DNA of 64,000 nt from Saccharothrix sp. NRRL B-16348 (GCF_001280085.1 NZ_LGED01000200.1:62001-126000), one strand, 5' to 3'; counted from the first letter of the stretch, positions 1 through 8,502 are shown. Notes: generated by a model from the sequence alone, not told the origin. A program made the numbers and translations.

Positions 1-2208
1 CGGGTCGGCTTCAACGGCGCCACCACGATCTGGAGCAACACCGGCACCACCCTCGGCGTCACGATCAACGGCCGCGACTACGCGTTGTTCTCGCCGAGCA
101 ACTGGAACGTCGTCGGCACCGCCGAGGCCACCTCCTCGGCCGCGTTCTTCTCCGTGGCCGTGCTGCCGAGCCGCGACGCGCTGTCCCTGTTCCAGCGCTA
201 CGCGTTCTCGTTCGTCACGGACACCAAGGTCAACTGGACCTACAACTCGGCGAACGCCCAGCTCACCGCCACCTACACGGCCACGACCACGGCACGCCAG
301 GGCACCCAGACAGGCACCCTGCAGGCCCTCTACCGGCACCAGTGGCTCAGCTCCACCGACACCGTCACCGCCTTCCGCTACACCTCGCCGCGCGGTGAGA
401 TGCGGCTGCGCGAGGGCTCGTCGTTCACGACCCGCAGCACGTTCAACGGCGTCCTGCCCGCGCTGCCCCTGTCCTCGGCAGCCGACCAGAACCGCCTGCG
501 CGCCGAGATCGACCAGGAGTTGAACGCCGCCGACCCGTGGAAGGGCGCGGGCGACACCTACTGGACCGGCAAGGCGTTGTGGCGCCTGGCCGCGCTGGCC
601 CGCGTGGCCAACCAGATCGGGTACACCGCGGGCCGCGACCGGCTCCTGGGCATGGTCCGCGACCGGCTCACCGACTGGCTCACCGCCACGTCCGGCGAGG
701 CGGGCAACCACTTCGCCTACGACGCAACGTGGGGCACGCTGATCGGCTACAAGGCGTCCTACGGCACCGACGCCGAGCTGAACGACCACCACTTCCACTA
801 CGGCTACTACGTCCTGGCCGCGGCGATCCTCGCGCAGCACGACCCGGCGTGGGCGTCTGACTCCCGCTACGGCGGCATGGTCAAGCTCCTGGTCAAGGAC
901 GCCAACAACTACGACCGCGGCGAGACGCGCTTCCCGTTCTTGCGCAACTTCGACGCCTACGCGGGCCACGGCTGGGCGTCCGGCCACGCCGGGTTCGCGC
1001 ACGGCAACAACGAGGAGTCGTCGTCCGAGGCGATGATGTTCGCCACCGCCGCGGTGCTGTTCGGCCAGGCCACCGGCGACACCGCGCTGCGCGACGCGGG
1101 CATCTACCTGCACACCACGCAGGAGAGCACGATCGCCCAGTACTGGTTCGACAAGGACGACACGGTGTTCCCGGCGGCCTTCCAGCACGGCACGGTCGGC
1201 ATGGTGTGGGGCGCGGGCGCCAGCTACAGCACGTGGTGGACGGCGAACCCGGAGGAGATCCACGGCATCAACATGCTGCCGATCACCGGCGGCTCGCTGT
1301 ACCACGCCGACTACAAGGCCGACGTGCTGCAGAACGTCAACGAGCTGCGCGCCAACAACGGCGGCACCGAGGTCGAGTGGAAGGACGTCATCACCCAGTT
1401 CCTGGCGATCGCCGACCCGGCGCAGGCGCTGGCCAACTACGGCTCGGGCCTCCCGCCGGAGGACGGCGACTCGCGGGCGCACGCCTACCACTGGATCACG
1501 TCGCTCAACACCTACGGCACGCCCGACACGTCCGTCACCGCGAACGTGCCGACGCACGCCGTGCTGAGCAAGAACGGCGCCCGCACGTACGTGGCCTACA
1601 ACCCGGGCACGACGACGGCCACGGTGACGTTCTCCGACGGGCAGACCCTGTCCGTGCCGGCGTCGTCCACCGCGTGGCGCGGCCCGGCCGGCAGCGGCAC
1701 CGACTCCGGCTCGGGCGGCGTGAACCCGACATCGACCACGACCACGACTACTACGACGACGACCACCACGACCACCACGACCGCTCCGCCGGTCAGCCGG
1801 GACGCGTTCGGCACGATCCAGGCCGAGTCCTATGACCAGCACCAGGGCGTGTTCAAGGAGACGACCACCGACACCGGCGGCGGCCAGAACATCGCCGGCA
1901 TCGCCAACGGCGAGTGGGTGCTCTTCCGGGGCGTCGACTTCGGCACGCGCACCGGCCGGCAGTTCGTCGCCCGGGTCGCCGGCGGCGCGGCGGGCGGCGT
2001 GAGCGGCCTGGTCGAGGTCCGCGTCGGCAGCCCCACGGCCGCACCGCTCGGCAGCTTCGCCATCGCCAACACCGGCGGCTGGCAGAGCTGGCGCACCGTG
2101 CCCGCCAACATCACCGGCCTGACCGGCAAGCACGACGTCTACCTCACGTTCACCAGCGGTCAGCCCGCCGACTTCGTCAACGTCAACTGGATCACGTTCG
2201 GCTCCTGA
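1..2208 (+). CDS. Secreted GH81 endo-beta-1,3-glucanase with C-terminal CBM6 (5' end outside window)
   Basis: The frame is open from base 1, so the N-terminus (signal peptide and first part of the catalytic domain) lies outside the window; 735 residues are visible. The GH81 signature is clear: NDHHFHYGYY near visible residue 261 and HGNNEESSSEAM near 335, the latter holding the conserved acidic cluster. A linker of about 17 consecutive Thr (codons mixed ACC/ACG/ACT) follows at about 578-595, then a CBM6-type carbohydrate-binding module from about 601 to the end (IQAESYDQ ... FVNVNWITFGS). By family, GH81 enzymes hydrolyse beta-1,3-glucans such as fungal wall glucan, callose or laminarin. Secretion is inferred from the domain class. 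A secreted DUF1996 protein follows 38 bp downstream. Confidence 0.93.
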   Translation, partial: RVGFNGATTIWSNTGTTLGVTINGRDYALFSPSNWNVVGTAEATSSAAFFSVAVLPSRDALSLFQRYAFSFVTDTKVNWTYNSANAQLTATYTATTTARQGTQTGTLQALYRHQWLSSTDTVTAFRYTSPRGEMRLREGSSFTTRSTFNGVLPALPLSSAADQNRLRAEIDQELNAADPWKGAGDTYWTGKALWRLAALARVANQIGYTAGRDRLLGMVRDRLTDWLTATSGEAGNHFAYDATWGTLIGYKASYGTDAELNDHHFHYGYYVLAAAILAQHDPAWASDSRYGGMVKLLVKDANNYDRGETRFPFLRNFDAYAGHGWASGHAGFAHGNNEESSSEAMMFATAAVLFGQATGDTALRDAGIYLHTTQESTIAQYWFDKDDTVFPAAFQHGTVGMVWGAGASYSTWWTANPEEIHGINMLPITGGSLYHADYKADVLQNVNELRANNGGTEVEWKDVITQFLAIADPAQALANYGSGLPPEDGDSRAHAYHWITSLNTYGTPDTSVTANVPTHAVLSKNGARTYVAYNPGTTTATVTFSDGQTLSVPASSTAWRGPAGSGTDSGSGGVNPTSTTTTTTTTTTTTTTTTAPPVSRDAFGTIQAESYDQHQGVFKETTTDTGGGQNIAGIANGEWVLFRGVDFGTRTGRQFVARVAGGAAGGVSGLVEVRVGSPTAAPLGSFAIANTGGWQSWRTVPANITGLTGKHDVYLTFTSGQPADFVNVNWITFGS

Positions 2209-2246
2209 GACCTGCCGCCGCATCCCGCTCCACTGGAGGAGATCGG

Positions 2247-3194
2247 ATGAACGCGAGAATGAGAGGTGTCATCGGCGCCGCGTCCGTCGCGCTGGCACTG
2301 GCCCTGATCGGGTCGGTGGTCGCATACCAGCCGGCGGGCGCGGGCCCCGCACAGCTCCACGCCGTGAACCACGACAACCACCCGGCCGCACCGGACGCGC
2401 ACCAGGCCGCGGCCATCGAGGGGCAAGCCGGCATCCAGGCCGCGTCGGAGTTCCGCGCCAACTGCCGCGCGAGCCACCGGTCCGGCAACGACCCGATCAT
2501 CTACCCCGACCAGACCGGCGCGTCGCACGTGCACGAGTTCTTCGGCAACCGGTCGACCAACGCCTCGTCCACGTACACGTCGCTCAAAGCGGCGGGCACC
2601 ACGTGCGACCCGGTGGTCGACCTGTCCGCCTACTGGGTGCCCACGCTCTACAAGAACGGGCAGCCGGTCGCGCCGGAGAGCGTCACCGTGTACTACCAGG
2701 GCATCCACGACATGCAACGCGCCGTCCCGTACCCGCCGAACATGAGGTACGTGGTCGGCAACGCCCGGGCGACCAGCCCCGACCAGAACCCGTCCGCGCG
2801 GTGGTCGTGCACCACGCAGTCGCCGTCGAGCCGGGACTTCATGAACTGCCCGGCGGGCACCAAGCTGGAGACGTACCTCGACTTCCCGACCTGCTGGAAC
2901 GGCCGGGACCTCGACAGCGCCAACCACAAGGACCACATCGTGTTCTGGAACGGGTCCTGCCCGTCCACGCACAACGTGGTCCTGCCCAGGCTGGAGTTCC
3001 TGATCACCTACCCGGTCAACGGCGGCGGGCTGTCGCTGGGTGGGACGGTGAACGGGGCGAACGTGACCACCGCGCCGGGGTACACCTTCCACGGTGACTT
3101 CATCAACGCGTGGGACCAGCCGGAACTGGAACGACGGGTGCGGAACTGCGTGAACGCGGGTCGCATCTGCGGCACGAACGGCAACCCGATCTAG
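2247..3194 (+). CDS. Secreted DUF1996 domain protein
   Basis: 315 residues. ATG start chosen because GGAGGA (2235-2240) sits 6 bp upstream. Residues 1-33 form a signal peptide (MNARMRG, then an Ala/Leu/Val core, then a PAGAG cleavage region). The mature part matches DUF1996: IIYPDQTGASHVHEFFGN, WSCTTQ, a WNG(R/S) pair, KDHIVFWNGSCP and a Gly-rich C-terminus with several Cys that could form disulfides. The family is common in actinomycetes and fungi and is sometimes linked to carbohydrate-active or wall-associated secretomes, but no activity is established here. It follows the GH81 gene closely and is probably cotranscribed, so a role in polysaccharide degradation is inferred only. Confidence 0.85.
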   Translation: MNARMRGVIGAASVALALALIGSVVAYQPAGAGPAQLHAVNHDNHPAAPDAHQAAAIEGQAGIQAASEFRANCRASHRSGNDPIIYPDQTGASHVHEFFGNRSTNASSTYTSLKAAGTTCDPVVDLSAYWVPTLYKNGQPVAPESVTVYYQGIHDMQRAVPYPPNMRYVVGNARATSPDQNPSARWSCTTQSPSSRDFMNCPAGTKLETYLDFPTCWNGRDLDSANHKDHIVFWNGSCPSTHNVVLPRLEFLITYPVNGGGLSLGGTVNGANVTTAPGYTFHGDFINAWDQPELERRVRNCVNAGRICGTNGNPI

Positions 3195-3202
3195 GAGCGC
3201 GC

Positions 3203-3230
3203 GGGCGGTGGGGCGTCGTCCCCACCGCCC
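3203..3230 (+). terminator. Rho-independent-type hairpin after the DUF1996 gene
   Basis: Perfect 11-bp inverted repeat GGGCGGTGGGG / CCCCACCGCCC with a 6-nt loop, 8 bp past the stop codon. There is no U-tract, which is usual in actinomycetes. Confidence 0.75.
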
Positions 3231-3282
3231 GTCCTCTGTGGACCGCTGTGCGGCACGGCCCGTCGGTGGCAGGATCGGGCGG

Positions 3283-3885
3283 ATGGAGCCACGGGACCGA
3301 CTGCCGGTCACCCTCGGTGCACTCGTCGTGGTGGCGGTCGCCGTGTCGGCCATCCGGCCCAAGAGCCACGTCACCTGGCTGCTGGAGGTCGCGCCGATCC
3401 TCATCGCGCTGCCCCTGCTGGCGTGGACCCGCCGCCGGTTCCCGCTGACGGCGCTCGCGTACTGGCTGATCTTCGGGCACGCGCTGGTGCTCGCGCTCGG
3501 CGGCCACTACACGTACGCCGAGGTGCCGTTCGGCGACCTCTGGACCGACCGCAACCACTACGACCGGTTCGCCCACTTCGTGCAGGGTTTCGTGCCGGCG
3601 GTGCTCGCCCGGGAGATCTTGTTGCGCCGGACGCCGCTGCGGCCGGGGCGGTGGACGTTCTTCCTCGTGTCGGCGACGTGCCTGGCGGTCAGCGCGGGCT
3701 ACGAGTTCGTGGAGTGGGCGGGCGCGGTGATCGGCGGCGAGTCGGCGACGGACTTCCTTGGCACGCAAGGGGATGTGTGGGACACGCACTGGGACATGCT
3801 CCTTGCGCTTGTCGGGTCGGTGGTCGCACAGTGGTCGCTGGGGCGTGCGCACGACCGACAGCTCGCGGGATTGTCGGTGGGGTAG
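3283..3885 (+). CDS. DUF2238 (YjdF-type) integral membrane protein
   Basis: 200 residues from the ATG at 3283 (MEPRDRLPVTLGALVVVA). An in-frame GTG at 3208 would add 25 residues but lies inside the upstream terminator hairpin, so it is disfavoured. Five to six hydrophobic segments are visible. The YjdF/DUF2238 signature is present: DRFAHFVQGFVPAVLARE, SAGYEFVEWAGA and LGTQGDVWDTHWDMLLA. Conserved acidic and His residues lie at the predicted membrane interface. The family function is unknown. Neighbours (secreted glucanase, coiled-coil protein) do not suggest a pathway. Confidence 0.85.
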   Translation: MEPRDRLPVTLGALVVVAVAVSAIRPKSHVTWLLEVAPILIALPLLAWTRRRFPLTALAYWLIFGHALVLALGGHYTYAEVPFGDLWTDRNHYDRFAHFVQGFVPAVLAREILLRRTPLRPGRWTFFLVSATCLAVSAGYEFVEWAGAVIGGESATDFLGTQGDVWDTHWDMLLALVGSVVAQWSLGRAHDRQLAGLSVG

Positions 3886-3936
3886 GGCAAGCTGCACACC
3901 GACGGATCTTGTGCAAGTCGTGGAGGTTGGTAGGCG

Positions 3937-4626
3937 ATGGCGAAGGCGAAGCAGAGCTCGTTGTCCCCGCAGGACATCGACCACCTGCGCGCGGAGTTGG
4001 CCGCGGGCCGCCCGCCCGTGGTCTGGTTCACCTCCGCCGCGGTCGGGGTGGAGGCCGGGCGGTCGGCGAAGGTGATGGCGTTCACCGAACCGGCCGAGGG
4101 TGATTTCATCCAGGTGCGGCCGACGGGGGAGAAGGACGACCTGTCGTTCTCGCCGGCCGAGTTGACGGTGGAGAAGCCGGCTCCGCGCAAACGCACCCCG
4201 GCGCCCGCGGCGGCTGCCGTCGCGGAGGCCCCGGCGCCGGCTCCGGTTGAGCACATCTACACGCCGGCGCCCGCTCCCGCTCCCGCGCCGCCGAAGCCGA
4301 AGCCCGCTGCGGCGCCCGCGGCGGCCGCGGAACGCCGACCGGCCGTGCGCAAGCAGGCGAAGCCGGCGGAGGTGACGGTGACGCTCACCTCGACCGCGGA
4401 CGGCGAGTGGACGGTCGACGTGCAGTGGGGTTCGAAGCGCACGCTGAAGGCCGCGCCGGTGGCGGCGTCGGCGGTGTCGCAGGCGTCGAAGCTGCTGCCG
4501 GCGGAGGTCGACGAGGCGGTCGAGAGCGTCCTCAGCGCGGCCCGCGAACGCCACCTCGCACGGGTCGAGCAGCTGCGGGCGGAGCTGGAGGCGGCCCAGC
4601 GGGCGTTGGACGACCTGACCGGCTGA
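3937..4626 (+). CDS. Actinobacterial protein with Pro/Ala linker and C-terminal coiled coil (possibly DUF6319-like)
   Basis: 229 residues, ATG start. The N-terminal part (about 1-75) is a small acidic domain (DIDHLRAELAAGRPPVVWFT). It is followed by a low-complexity Pro/Ala/Lys linker (about 80-145) and a C-terminal region beginning VTVTLTSTADGEWTVDVQWG and ending in a heptad-like helix (ARERHLARVEQLRAELEAAQ). The C-terminal part is clearly paralogous to the protein at 61541-61966. I recall similar proteins annotated as DUF6319, but that assignment is from memory. The Pro/Ala/Lys tract resembles linkers of nucleoid- or wall-associated proteins; the function is unknown. Confidence 0.7.
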   Translation: MAKAKQSSLSPQDIDHLRAELAAGRPPVVWFTSAAVGVEAGRSAKVMAFTEPAEGDFIQVRPTGEKDDLSFSPAELTVEKPAPRKRTPAPAAAAVAEAPAPAPVEHIYTPAPAPAPAPPKPKPAAAPAAAAERRPAVRKQAKPAEVTVTLTSTADGEWTVDVQWGSKRTLKAAPVAASAVSQASKLLPAEVDEAVESVLSAARERHLARVEQLRAELEAAQRALDDLTG

Positions 4627-4772
4627 CCGAGCGAGAACACGTATTGCAACGTATTGATGATTGGCGTTCCGCGATCGGGTGAGGGTACTTCCCCTGGCCG
4701 GCGGTAGGGGCGGACCGTGGGGTCGAAATACCTTCGGTCGCACGAAGTCCCTCGACGCCGCGGAGGCACAAG
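4627..4772 (+). other. Leader region of the Cys-rich mini-gene
   Basis: Less GC-rich than its surroundings. It contains a direct repeat ACGTATTG (two copies, 11 bp apart, about 4640-4657), TTGATG/TTGGCG hexamers that could serve as -35 elements, and a small hairpin CTTCG-N6-CGAAG at 4732-4747 just before the ribosome binding site. No convincing -10 element was identified. Confidence 0.3.
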
Positions 4773-4874
4773 ATGGTTGTGGAGATCACGACAGCTGAGC
4801 AAGCCCAACTCGGCAGCTGCGGCTGCTGCACCGGTTGCACGGGCCCCGGCTGCGGGTGTTGCTCCAGCTGCTAG
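4773..4874 (+). CDS. 33-residue cysteine-rich mini-protein / candidate RiPP precursor or metal-binding peptide
   Basis: A short ATG...TAG frame with a strong Shine-Dalgarno GGAGG at 4762-4766, 6 bp from the ATG. The first 14 residues (MVVEITTAEQAQLG) contain no Cys. The last 19 contain eight Cys arranged as two copies of CGCCxxC (Cys16-18-19-22 and Cys27-29-30-33) separated by TGPG. Codons follow the host GC3 bias. The leader-like N-terminus plus Cys/Gly/Ser/Thr-rich C-terminus resembles azole- or thioether-type RiPP precursors; the Cx1CCx2C spacing would also suit a metallothionein-like peptide. A Cys-codon attenuator is a third option, but the next plus-strand gene is over 2 kb away. No modification enzyme lies adjacent, so function is unknown. 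Confidence 0.6.
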   Translation: MVVEITTAEQAQLGSCGCCTGCTGPGCGCCSSC

Positions 4875-5479
4875 TCCCGCGCCTGCCAGGAAAACGAACG
4901 CACCAACGCCAACCACCCGACCCCGGCCCGCCCCAGCGCGCCGGGGCTCGGGCCGGCAATCCCCACCACCCCACGGCCCGCGACCTCAAGGCCTCGCGAC
5001 CCACCAGCCTCGCGGCTCGTCCGCCAGCTTGACCGCGCCGCCTCATCGCGCTTTGGCTTCGCCGCCCGCTTGGCCGCCGCCGCCCGCCAACTCCGTGCGG
5101 CACACCGCTTCGCAACTGCACCCGCACCCCGCATGGCGCACCGGCCTCGCCGCGTCCTGGCGCGAGGGGGGTTGGCTCGCCGGGCGTCCTGCCGTGGCGG
5201 GGTCGTTCGCGGATCGGCGGTCGTTCGCGGACTGTGATCGTCAGCGGCTGGGGTCGTTGCGGGTCGGGGTCGGTCGTGGGCTGGGTGGTGGCGGACTGGG
5301 GTGGTTTCGGCGGGTCCGCTGGTTTTCAACCGAGGTACGGGAACAGTGTTTCCGTACATTTTCCGGCCAAGATCACCCGATTGTGTTTGGTTGTCGCGAG
5401 CCTCGGCGGGTGGGACGCGGGACGGCTTGGGCGGCAGGGTAGCGCGGTCCGCGGGGGTGTGCCGGGTGACCGGCGCGGC
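4875..5479. other. Non-coding stretch of about 600 bp
   Basis: Frames open here give low-complexity Pro/Arg/Ala translations with no start/SD support, and I see no credible gene. It holds a 13-bp direct repeat GGTCGTTCGCGGA at 5201-5213 and 5219-5231 (18-bp period) and a 23-bp imperfect palindrome at 5335-5357. It may be a decayed gene or the 3' region of the mini-gene transcript. Confidence 0.5.
5335..5357. promoter_or_regulatory. 23-bp operator-like palindrome
   Basis: GTACGG-g-AAC-AGT-GTT-t-CCGTAC: only one position per arm is mismatched. Its core GAACAGTGTTT resembles (10 of 11 bases) the reverse complement of the GAACACTGTTC palindrome upstream of the TetR/MFS locus at 30214-30224. A regulatory role is inferred; no promoter was identified next to it. 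Confidence 0.35.
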
Positions 5480-7024
5480 TCACGGGGGGCAGGCGGTGCC
5501 GTTGGACGGCACCTTCGCGTCCACCAAGAACTCCTCCGCCGCCCTGGTCGCGCACGCCGACTGGCCGAGGGCGCCATGTCCACCGCCCTGCCACCCCACC
5601 ACGACCCCGGCGGGCAGGGCCTGCGCCGCCCGCTCACCACCCTCACGAGGTGTCACGGGGTCGGTCGCGGTGGTCAGAACCAGCATCGGTGGGGCGCCCA
5701 CCAGCCTCGGCACCTTCACCGGCTGAGGCACCGGGAACGGGCCGCAGGCCAGCAGTTTGCGTGCGAAGTGAGCGCCGAACAACGGGTGCTTGGTGCGCCA
5801 GTCCGCCGTCAGACCAGCCACCCGTTCGGGCGGCACGCGGTTCGTCGTGTCGTTACAGCCGGTGATGATGCCGGCGTCGATGCGTGGCGGGTCCTCGTCC
5901 TGCTCCAGCAGCAGCGGCTCGATGAACGCGCTCAGCTTGGCGCCGTCACCGCCCTCCGCCGCCACGATCGCGTCAGCCAACGCCACCCACCGCGACCGGT
6001 CCGCCAAACCGGCCAGCACGGCCTCCGTGGCGGTCCCCGGCGTGAGGTCGAAGTCCTCACCGGGCAACGGCTTGTCCCGCAACGAGTCCAGCAACGCCCG
6101 GTACCGGTCGGTCGCACCCGAGCCGAGCGGGCAGCCCCGGATCACGCAGTCCTTCTGGAACGCCGAGAACGTCTCCTCCGCCGCCACCGCCCGGGTCTGC
6201 GCCACGGCCGTCGTGTCCAACGTCGGGTCCGGCGCGCCGTCGAACACCATCCGCCCGATCCGGTCCGGGAACCGCGACGCGTACAGCGTCAACACCCGCG
6301 AACCCTCACCGAGGCCGATGGCGTTCAGGTGCGGCACGCCCAACGCCTCGCGCAGCTGCTCCAAATCGGCCGACGCACGCCACGAGTCCACCGCGGGCAA
6401 CCGGTTCTCCATGTCGAGCACGCACTCGCGGCTCGCCAACGTGTACGCGTCGACCAGTTCCTCGTTCGACTCCGCACCCGGATCGGCCTCCACGATCCCG
6501 ACCCGCGCCGCGTCCGGCACGCACTGCACGGGGTCCGACTCGCCGGTGCCCCGCCGGTCGACGCCGATCAGCGTGAACGTGCTCAGCACCGTCGCGGGCA
6601 GGCTCGCCGCCAGCCGCGCCGCCTTCAACGTCCCCGGCTCGCCACCGGCCTCGCCGACCACCACCAGCGGACTGCCGCCCGTGCCCACGCGCAGCAGCGA
6701 CATGCCCAGGTTGCCGCGCCCGGGACGGCTCGGCACGTCCAGCCGCACGGTGAGCTGCGAGCACTCGTACTCCCACGTGCCCGCCGGCGCCGAAGCACCC
6801 ATCCGGGCACGCGCGGAGTCCGTGCACGACGACCAGGACAGCCCGGGCGCCTCGTAGCTCTCCAGCGGCGGGACCTCGCGGGGACCGGTCGGGACGGTGG
6901 CGGACGACGGCTCCTGGCCGTCGCCGTGCACGGCGATCACCGGCCGGGTCGACGGACCCGCGCTGCACGCGGCCAGCGCGCTCAGTGCCACCAAGACGGA
7001 AGCGGCGTGACGCCGACGCGGCAC
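5480..7024 (-). CDS. TAP-like alpha/beta hydrolase lipoprotein, apparent nucleophile loss
   Basis: 514 residues from a GTG at 7024 preceded by GAGGGGA; an upstream in-frame start at 7102 lacks a good SD. The N-terminus has Arg residues, a hydrophobic core and a lipobox (LSALAAC), so it is a predicted lipoprotein. The domain resembles actinomycete tripeptidyl-aminopeptidase-like hydrolases (SlpD/SlpE/Tap type): WSSC, GVDRRGTGES, a C-terminal ATDPVTP (Asp) and GGHGALGQSAC (His). At the nucleophile elbow the sequence is AIGLGEGSR, where the family has GYSYG, so the catalytic Ser position (about residue 239) is Gly. It may be inactive, a binding protein, or use another residue. Divergent from the EamA gene. 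Confidence 0.85.
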   Translation of the reverse strand: MPRRRHAASVLVALSALAACSAGPSTRPVIAVHGDGQEPSSATVPTGPREVPPLESYEAPGLSWSSCTDSARARMGASAPAGTWEYECSQLTVRLDVPSRPGRGNLGMSLLRVGTGGSPLVVVGEAGGEPGTLKAARLAASLPATVLSTFTLIGVDRRGTGESDPVQCVPDAARVGIVEADPGAESNEELVDAYTLASRECVLDMENRLPAVDSWRASADLEQLREALGVPHLNAIGLGEGSRVLTLYASRFPDRIGRMVFDGAPDPTLDTTAVAQTRAVAAEETFSAFQKDCVIRGCPLGSGATDRYRALLDSLRDKPLPGEDFDLTPGTATEAVLAGLADRSRWVALADAIVAAEGGDGAKLSAFIEPLLLEQDEDPPRIDAGIITGCNDTTNRVPPERVAGLTADWRTKHPLFGAHFARKLLACGPFPVPQPVKVPRLVGAPPMLVLTTATDPVTPREGGERAAQALPAGVVVGWQGGGHGALGQSACATRAAEEFLVDAKVPSNGTACPP

Positions 7025-7122
7025 AGCGGTCCCCTCGCTCTCTCCCACGGCGTTGATCTCCCGGTGGGCTGGTTGCCCCATAGGTTCGGTGCAGAGCCTC
7101 ACACAGTCCAGGTGAGACTTCG

Positions 7123-8061
7123 GTGAGTGGGCTGGGGCAGGATGTCGACGTGGTCACGGTGCACGTCGAAGGCATCCCCGAACGCAGGCTCAGCCGCTCG
7201 GGGCCGGTCACGCTCGCCGCCAGGGCGTTCGGCGCGATCCCGCCACCCGCGCTGGTGCTGCTGGGCGTGGTGAGCGTGCAGGTCGGCGCCGCCGTGGCCA
7301 AGCAGCTGTTCACCCTGGCGGGCGCCGCGGGCACGGTCACGCTGCGGCTCGTGCTGGCGGCCCTCATCCTGCTGCTGGTGTGGCGGCCGTCGCTGCGGCT
7401 GGACCGGCGGACGTACGCGGTGATCGTCGGCTACGGGCTGGTGCTCGGCGCCATGAACCTGAGCTTCTACCAGGCGATCAAGCACATCCCGCTGGGCGCG
7501 GCGGTCACCATCGAGTTCCTCGGCCCGCTGGCGGTGGCCGTCATCGGCTCGCGGCGCTGGCTGGACGGTGTGTGGGCGTTGCTCGCGGCGGCCGGCGTGC
7601 TGCTGCTGACCAGGGTCGACGGTGGCCTGGCGCTGCCCGGCGTGCTGTTCGCGGCGGGCGCGGGCGCGTGCTGGGCCGGCTACATCCTGCTGACGGCGGC
7701 GCTGGGCAGCCGCACGTCCGACGGCAAGGGCCTGGCGCTGGCGATGGTGGTCGGCGCGGCGGTGGCGCTGCCGTTCGGCGTGGCCGAGGCGGGCACGATG
7801 CTGCTCGACCCGGTGGTGCTCGTCGCGGGCGCGGCGGTGGCGCTGCTGTCGTCGGTGATCCCGTACTCGCTGGAGTTGGAGGCGTTGCGCAAGATCCCGC
7901 CGCGCGTGTTCGGCATCCTGATGAGCCTGGAGCCGGCGGTCGCGGCGCTGGCCGGGTTGCTCCTGCTGCACGAGGCGCTGCGCCCGGCCCAGTGGGTCGC
8001 GGTGTTCTGCGTGGTGCTGGCGTCGATCGGTGCGACCCGCACCGCGAGACCGGAGGTGTGA
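7123..8061 (+). CDS. EamA/DMT-family transporter (RhtA-like exporter)
   Basis: 312 residues if the GTG at 7123 is used; GTG 7150 (27 bp in) is an alternative and may be the better start. Ten hydrophobic segments in two EamA repeats are visible. Motifs include MNLSFYQAIKHIPLGAAVTIEF in the first repeat and SLEPAVAALAGLLLLHEAL in the second, typical of RhtA-type amino acid or metabolite exporters. It would act in the cytoplasmic membrane; the substrate cannot be read from the sequence. The gene is divergent from the TAP-like hydrolase and followed after 3 bp by a DUF1801 gene, probably in the same transcript. Confidence 0.9.
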   Translation: MSGLGQDVDVVTVHVEGIPERRLSRSGPVTLAARAFGAIPPPALVLLGVVSVQVGAAVAKQLFTLAGAAGTVTLRLVLAALILLLVWRPSLRLDRRTYAVIVGYGLVLGAMNLSFYQAIKHIPLGAAVTIEFLGPLAVAVIGSRRWLDGVWALLAAAGVLLLTRVDGGLALPGVLFAAGAGACWAGYILLTAALGSRTSDGKGLALAMVVGAAVALPFGVAEAGTMLLDPVVLVAGAAVALLSSVIPYSLELEALRKIPPRVFGILMSLEPAVAALAGLLLLHEALRPAQWVAVFCVVLASIGATRTARPEV

Positions 8062-8064
8062 GGG

Positions 8065-8502
8065 ATGGTCCAGAGCAAGGCCGCGACGGTCGAGGAGTAC
8101 CTGGCGGAGCTGCCGGAGGACCGGCGCGCGACGGTGTCGGCGGTGCGGGACGTGGTCCTGGCGAACCTGCCGGACGGGTACGTCGAGGGCATGCAGTGGG
8201 GGATGATCACCTACTCGGTGCCGCTGGAGGTGTCCGGCAAGACGTACAACGGGCAGCCGCTCGCGTACGTGTCGCTCGCGTCGCAGAAGAACTACGTCTC
8301 GCTGTACCTGATGGGCGTGTACGGGGAGCGCGAGCAGGAGTTCCGGTCCGAGTTCGAGGCGACCGGGCGGAAGCTCGACATGGGCAAGAGCTGCGTGCGG
8401 TTCAAGCGCGTCGACGACCTGCCGCTCGACCTGATCGGACGTGAGGTCGCGCGGCAGGGCGTGGCCGACTTCGTGGCGAAGGCGCGCGCCGCTCAGGGCT
8501 GA
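8065..8502 (+). CDS. DUF1801 domain protein
   Basis: 145 residues, ATG start. DUF1801/YdhG-like features: TVEEYLAELPEDRR, YVEGMQWGMITYSVP, a Lys/Tyr-rich middle (KNYVSLYLMGVYG) and the conserved end MGKSCVRFKRVDDLPLDLIG. The family folds like the Bacillus frataxin-like protein Fra/YdhG, which has been linked to iron handling; whether this protein binds iron is not shown. It lies 3 bp after the EamA transporter, and its last 10 bp overlap the convergent gene 8493-8966. Confidence 0.85.
   Translation: MVQSKAATVEEYLAELPEDRRATVSAVRDVVLANLPDGYVEGMQWGMITYSVPLEVSGKTYNGQPLAYVSLASQKNYVSLYLMGVYGEREQEFRSEFEATGRKLDMGKSCVRFKRVDDLPLDLIGREVARQGVADFVAKARAAQG

Noticed and set aside
1596..1814. A minus-strand frame encoding a poly-Val run
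   Set aside because: It is the complement of the poly-Thr linker of the GH81 protein.
2160..3404. A 414-codon minus-strand frame opposite the DUF1996 gene
   Set aside because: It is a GC-frame shadow: Arg/Val/Gly-rich, no SD, no domain, and opposite a well-supported secreted protein.
4717..5442. A 241-codon plus-strand frame and several minus-strand frames in the gap
   Set aside because: Pro/Ala/Arg low-complexity composition, no SD, no recognisable domain; the Cys-rich mini-ORF in another frame has better start evidence.
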